Source: Palsa-1248 sp963737835 | GTDB taxonomy: Bacteria > Gemmatimonadota > Gemmatimonadetes > Gemmatimonadales > Gemmatimonadaceae | Assembly (NCBI GenBank): GCA_963737835.1 | Contig: CAVTUH010000001.1 | Coordinates: forward strand, 3,410,001-3,474,000 | Length of the DNA: 64,000 bases | Reading direction: 5' to 3' | Shown: in pieces, positions 61,818 through 64,000 of the stretch | How positions within the stretch are numbered: the stretch's first letter is position 1 | How the letters are laid out: every line of letters starts with the position of its first letter | The notes under the pieces: generated by a model | Told to the model about the DNA's origin: nothing | The model's input: the letters and a program-made list of their open reading frames with translations, nothing else | Database searches by the model: none | Program-made: the position numbers and the translations under genes

Positions 61818-62729
61818 CTAGCGCCGGCCCCGCAAGGCCTCTGCTTCTATAAAGATGTGTCTGACCTCTGGGTGGGCGGACATGATCACCCGTTCGAGCC
61901 GATCCACGGCATCGGCCACTTCTGCTGCGCTCAGGCTGGGCTCAAACTCTGCGCCGAACCCAATGAGCACGTCGTCGGGACCTAACTGCAATGTGAGGAG
62001 CTGCCGGATAGCCAGGACCGCCGGTTCGCCGGCAGCGGCCGCGCGCGCAGCGTCAATGACGTCCCCGCGGGCGCGCTCACCAATCAGCAGCGCCTTGCTT
62101 TCCCGCATGAGGACAAACGCGATTCCCGTCAGCACCAGGCCGATCCCGATCGATCCGGCGCCATCGATCCAGGGCGCATTGAGCGCTCGCGCGAGCGCGA
62201 TGGCCACGAACGCAATGCCAACTCCAATCAGATCAGCGACATCCTCCAGCACGACGCTGAACAGGGCCGGATCCTTGCTCGCGCGCACCGTGCCCCAAAA
62301 ACCACGGCCCTCAGTGGTTCGCCTGAACTGACGAAACCCAATGAGGAACGATACGCCATCGATCACGCCAGCGCCGGCGAGCACCGCGTAGCTCCAGAGG
62401 GCATTCTCGAGCGGCTCGGGTTGTAGTACCCGATGAATTCCCTGAAACACCGACACGCCACCGCCGACACCAAAGAACAGCATCGCCACGACCATCGACC
62501 AGAAGTACATCTCATGGCCGTAGCCGAACGGGTGACTGTCATCTGGCGGTCGACGGCTCCGGCGTTGGCCGACGAGCAGTAGCGACCCGTTGGCGCCGTC
62601 GACGACCGAATGGATCCCTTCCGCCACCATGGCCGAACTGCCCGTGACAAGCCCCGCGGTGAACTTGAGCGCCGCGATGAGCAGGTTCGCGATGATCAAT
62701 GCGTAGATTGCAACGGCGGACTCTGGCAT
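61818..62729 (-). CDS. Cation diffusion facilitator (CDF) transporter
   Basis: 303 residues, six membrane segments. EGIHSVVDGAN (HxxxD metal site in TM2) and HPFGYGHEMYFW (conserved loop), LEDVADLIGV (D-x-x-x-D region of TM5) support a zinc/iron/manganese exporter. C-terminal cytoplasmic domain (about 215-300) is present. The ATG at 62729 precedes a typical MPESAVAIYALIIANLLIAALK start. Metal specificity unknown. Confidence 0.94.
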   Translation of the reverse strand: MPESAVAIYALIIANLLIAALKFTAGLVTGSSAMVAEGIHSVVDGANGSLLLVGQRRSRRPPDDSHPFGYGHEMYFWSMVVAMLFFGVGGGVSVFQGIHRVLQPEPLENALWSYAVLAGAGVIDGVSFLIGFRQFRRTTEGRGFWGTVRASKDPALFSVVLEDVADLIGVGIAFVAIALARALNAPWIDGAGSIGIGLVLTGIAFVLMRESKALLIGERARGDVIDAARAAAAGEPAVLAIRQLLTLQLGPDDVLIGFGAEFEPSLSAAEVADAVDRLERVIMSAHPEVRHIFIEAEALRGRR

Positions 62730-62818
62730 GGAGGTGAGCGTTGCTGTGGGATGGTGGGAATGTTACCCAGCCGCGCAACTGGCGCTACGTTACCCGCCAC
62801 ACGCTTTCTGGAGACTTC

Positions 62819-63022
62819 ATGGCTGCGAACTGGTTGCGTCTCGACTCGACCCTGGCCATCAACATGGATCATGTCACGCGTATTGAGCGGAGCGACCAGA
62901 CGGTCGTATTCTCGTTCATCAATGGCGGGACCAGGGACGCCAAGCTGGCGGCCCTGCCCGAGCCAAGCCAAAGGGCGGTGTTAGCCGTGCTCGAGGGGGG
63001 ACGCGGCGCGTTCATTGTGTGA
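62819..63022 (+). CDS. Small protein of unknown function
   Basis: 67 residues, GGAG upstream of the ATG. NWLRLDSTLAINMDHVTRIERSDQTVVFSFINGGTRDAKLAALPEPSQRAVLAVL: a beta-rich start similar in feel to small barrel domains that bind nucleic acid or act as adaptors (such as LytTR-like), but I do not recognise the family. Divergent from the CDF gene. Confidence 0.55.
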   Translation: MAANWLRLDSTLAINMDHVTRIERSDQTVVFSFINGGTRDAKLAALPEPSQRAVLAVLEGGRGAFIV

Positions 63023-63075
63023 GCACCTCCGCTCCGAATCGGAGGTGCGGCGACGCCGCGATTCCGGCGTAACGA

Positions 63076-64000
63076 TCACGGCCTTCGCTCCGCTGCGATG
63101 AGGTGCGTGACTGTTGGGACGCCTCGCGTATTGAACCGAAGCACTTCCGCTTGTACAGCTTGGTCCGCGCTCGTCGTGCGTTCGTGCTGGCGCAAGTGAT
63201 CGAGCCACGACTCGAGGAGGAAGGTCTCGAGAAATCGTCCGTCGTCGGCTGCGTCCTCGAAGATCCCCCATTCGTACGCGCCATCCCGGCGCCGTTCCTG
63301 CGACAGTCTTTCGACGGCCTCCAGAAAGGCCTCACGACTGTGCGGGTCGATATGGTACTCGACGGTGACGAGCACGGGCCCTTGGTCCTGCCCCATCTGC
63401 CGCGTTGTGACGGGCGTCGGCCAGCTGAGCGCGGGCGTGAGATCCACGTCAGCGCCAATTTGGAGCTTCCACCGTCGCGTGATCGGTATCGCCACGAGTG
63501 CGCCGAGACCGGCGAGAAAATGCGCCGCAGGAAGTCCCAGGGTTGTGGCCACCTGTCCCCAGAGCGCGCTGCCGAGCGACATTGAGCCAAATAGCACGGT
63601 CACGTACAACGCGAGCCCGCGGCCGCGAACCCAATCGGGGAGCGCCAACTGTGCCGAGACGTTGAGCGTGGACAGCGCTGCGACCCATGATAGGCCCGCG
63701 ACCAGGCTCGCGACGAGCGCTGTGGCGAGGTCGCGCGCCAGCCCGAACAGCACGAGCGCGAGCACTGTCCCCACCGTCGCGGCGGCCATGACACGATCCG
63801 GCCCCAGCCTTGCTCGAACTGGCGGGAGCGCGCCCGCGCCGACGATCGCGCCCAGGCCAATGCATCCCAGAAGTACGCCGTAGGCCCCGGGCCCGCCGGC
63901 GATCTGTTGACGGGCAACGAGCGGCAAGAGCGCCCAGTAGGCGCTGGCAAAGACGAGAAACGCGGCGGTCCGGATGGCCGTCGCGCGCAACGAGCGGCTG
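63076..64000 (-). CDS. MFS transporter with C-terminal monooxygenase-like domain, 5' end outside window
   Basis: Enters at the right edge; the first half lies outside. Hydrophobic helices RTAAFLVFASAYWALLPLVAR, GVLLGCIGLGAIVGAGAL and so on are helices 7-12 of an MFS pump (enterobactin-exporter-like, MFS_3). From about 63400 down the protein continues as a dimeric alpha/beta barrel: VLVTVEYHIDPHSREAFLEAVERLSQERRRDGAYEWGIFEDAADDGRFLETFLLESWLDHLRQHERTT, an ABM (antibiotic-biosynthesis monooxygenase) domain. This fused layout is known but seldom studied. Open frame to 64000. Confidence 0.85.
   Translation of the reverse strand, partial: SRSLRATAIRTAAFLVFASAYWALLPLVARQQIAGGPGAYGVLLGCIGLGAIVGAGALPPVRARLGPDRVMAAATVGTVLALVLFGLARDLATALVASLVAGLSWVAALSTLNVSAQLALPDWVRGRGLALYVTVLFGSMSLGSALWGQVATTLGLPAAHFLAGLGALVAIPITRRWKLQIGADVDLTPALSWPTPVTTRQMGQDQGPVLVTVEYHIDPHSREAFLEAVERLSQERRRDGAYEWGIFEDAADDGRFLETFLLESWLDHLRQHERTTSADQAVQAEVLRFNTRGVPTVTHLIAAERRP

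Overview
The window is GC-rich DNA from a Gram-negative bacterium with an outer membrane: there are two porin-type beta-barrels ending in phenylalanine, a TonB-C/STN protein, a MacAB-type pump and several signal-peptidase II lipoproteins. The V/A-type ATPase, FecR/DUF6600 and WXXGXW proteins and a carboxypeptidase-regulatory-like/TonB hybrid would fit Gemmatimonadota or a relative. That placement is inference and weak. No rRNA, tRNA, CRISPR array, transposase, phage gene or origin was recognised.

Layout. 1-3.9 kb: leftward V/A-type ATPase operon (G/H-like, I, K, E, C). 3.9-13.9 kb: energy and stress block with a secreted protein, a PAS/GAF histidine kinase, a universal stress protein, Hsp20, a bacterial eRF1-like protein, a phosphoribosyltransferase, ChaB, a two-gene metal ABC transporter and a dienelactone-hydrolase-like protein. 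14-22 kb: FecR/DUF6600 protein, Mg2+ P-type ATPase, second universal stress protein, K+ channel with RCK domain and a duplicated RCK protein. 22-32 kb: secreted and metabolic genes (YtcJ-like amidohydrolase, cupredoxin, serine hydrolase, inorganic pyrophosphatase, LVIVD propeller), then a porin divergent from a one-domain ModE-type regulator. 32-39 kb: STN/carboxypeptidase-like/TonB protein and macA-macB. 39.6-42 kb: WXXGXW lipoprotein and small envelope proteins. 42-46 kb: three-gene module of a small protein, a double-KaiC ATPase and a GAF histidine kinase. 46-51 kb: small lipoproteins and two OhrR/MarR regulators. 51-64 kb: FAD oxidase, DUF1569, DUF3011-porin, membrane protein, DUF3300/DUF2950 pair, NDH-2, cation diffusion facilitator and an MFS-monooxygenase protein cut by the right edge.

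Three regulatory patterns stand out. A 19-bp inverted repeat ending GTTGCCTGACA lies upstream of the V-ATPase operon and both universal stress genes. A textbook-spaced ModE box lies between the porin and the ModE-like gene. An AT-rich element of the type ATTGT-N-CAATATAAT recurs upstream of macAB, three small lipoprotein genes and the ohrR region, suggesting an OhrR/MarR regulon.

The window is rich in broken genes. About ten genes need a one-base correction to read through; in the KaiC gene it is one extra T in a T-run, so sequencing or assembly indels are a serious possibility. Separately, at least five loci are true-looking remnants: an AI-2E transporter and an AspT antiporter that keep both ends but have lost the middle, a methyltransferase cut off at an amidohydrolase gene, a carboxylesterase tail and the tail of an unnamed family protein. 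Four copies of a REP-like palindrome lie at 53-57.5 kb, between such loci.
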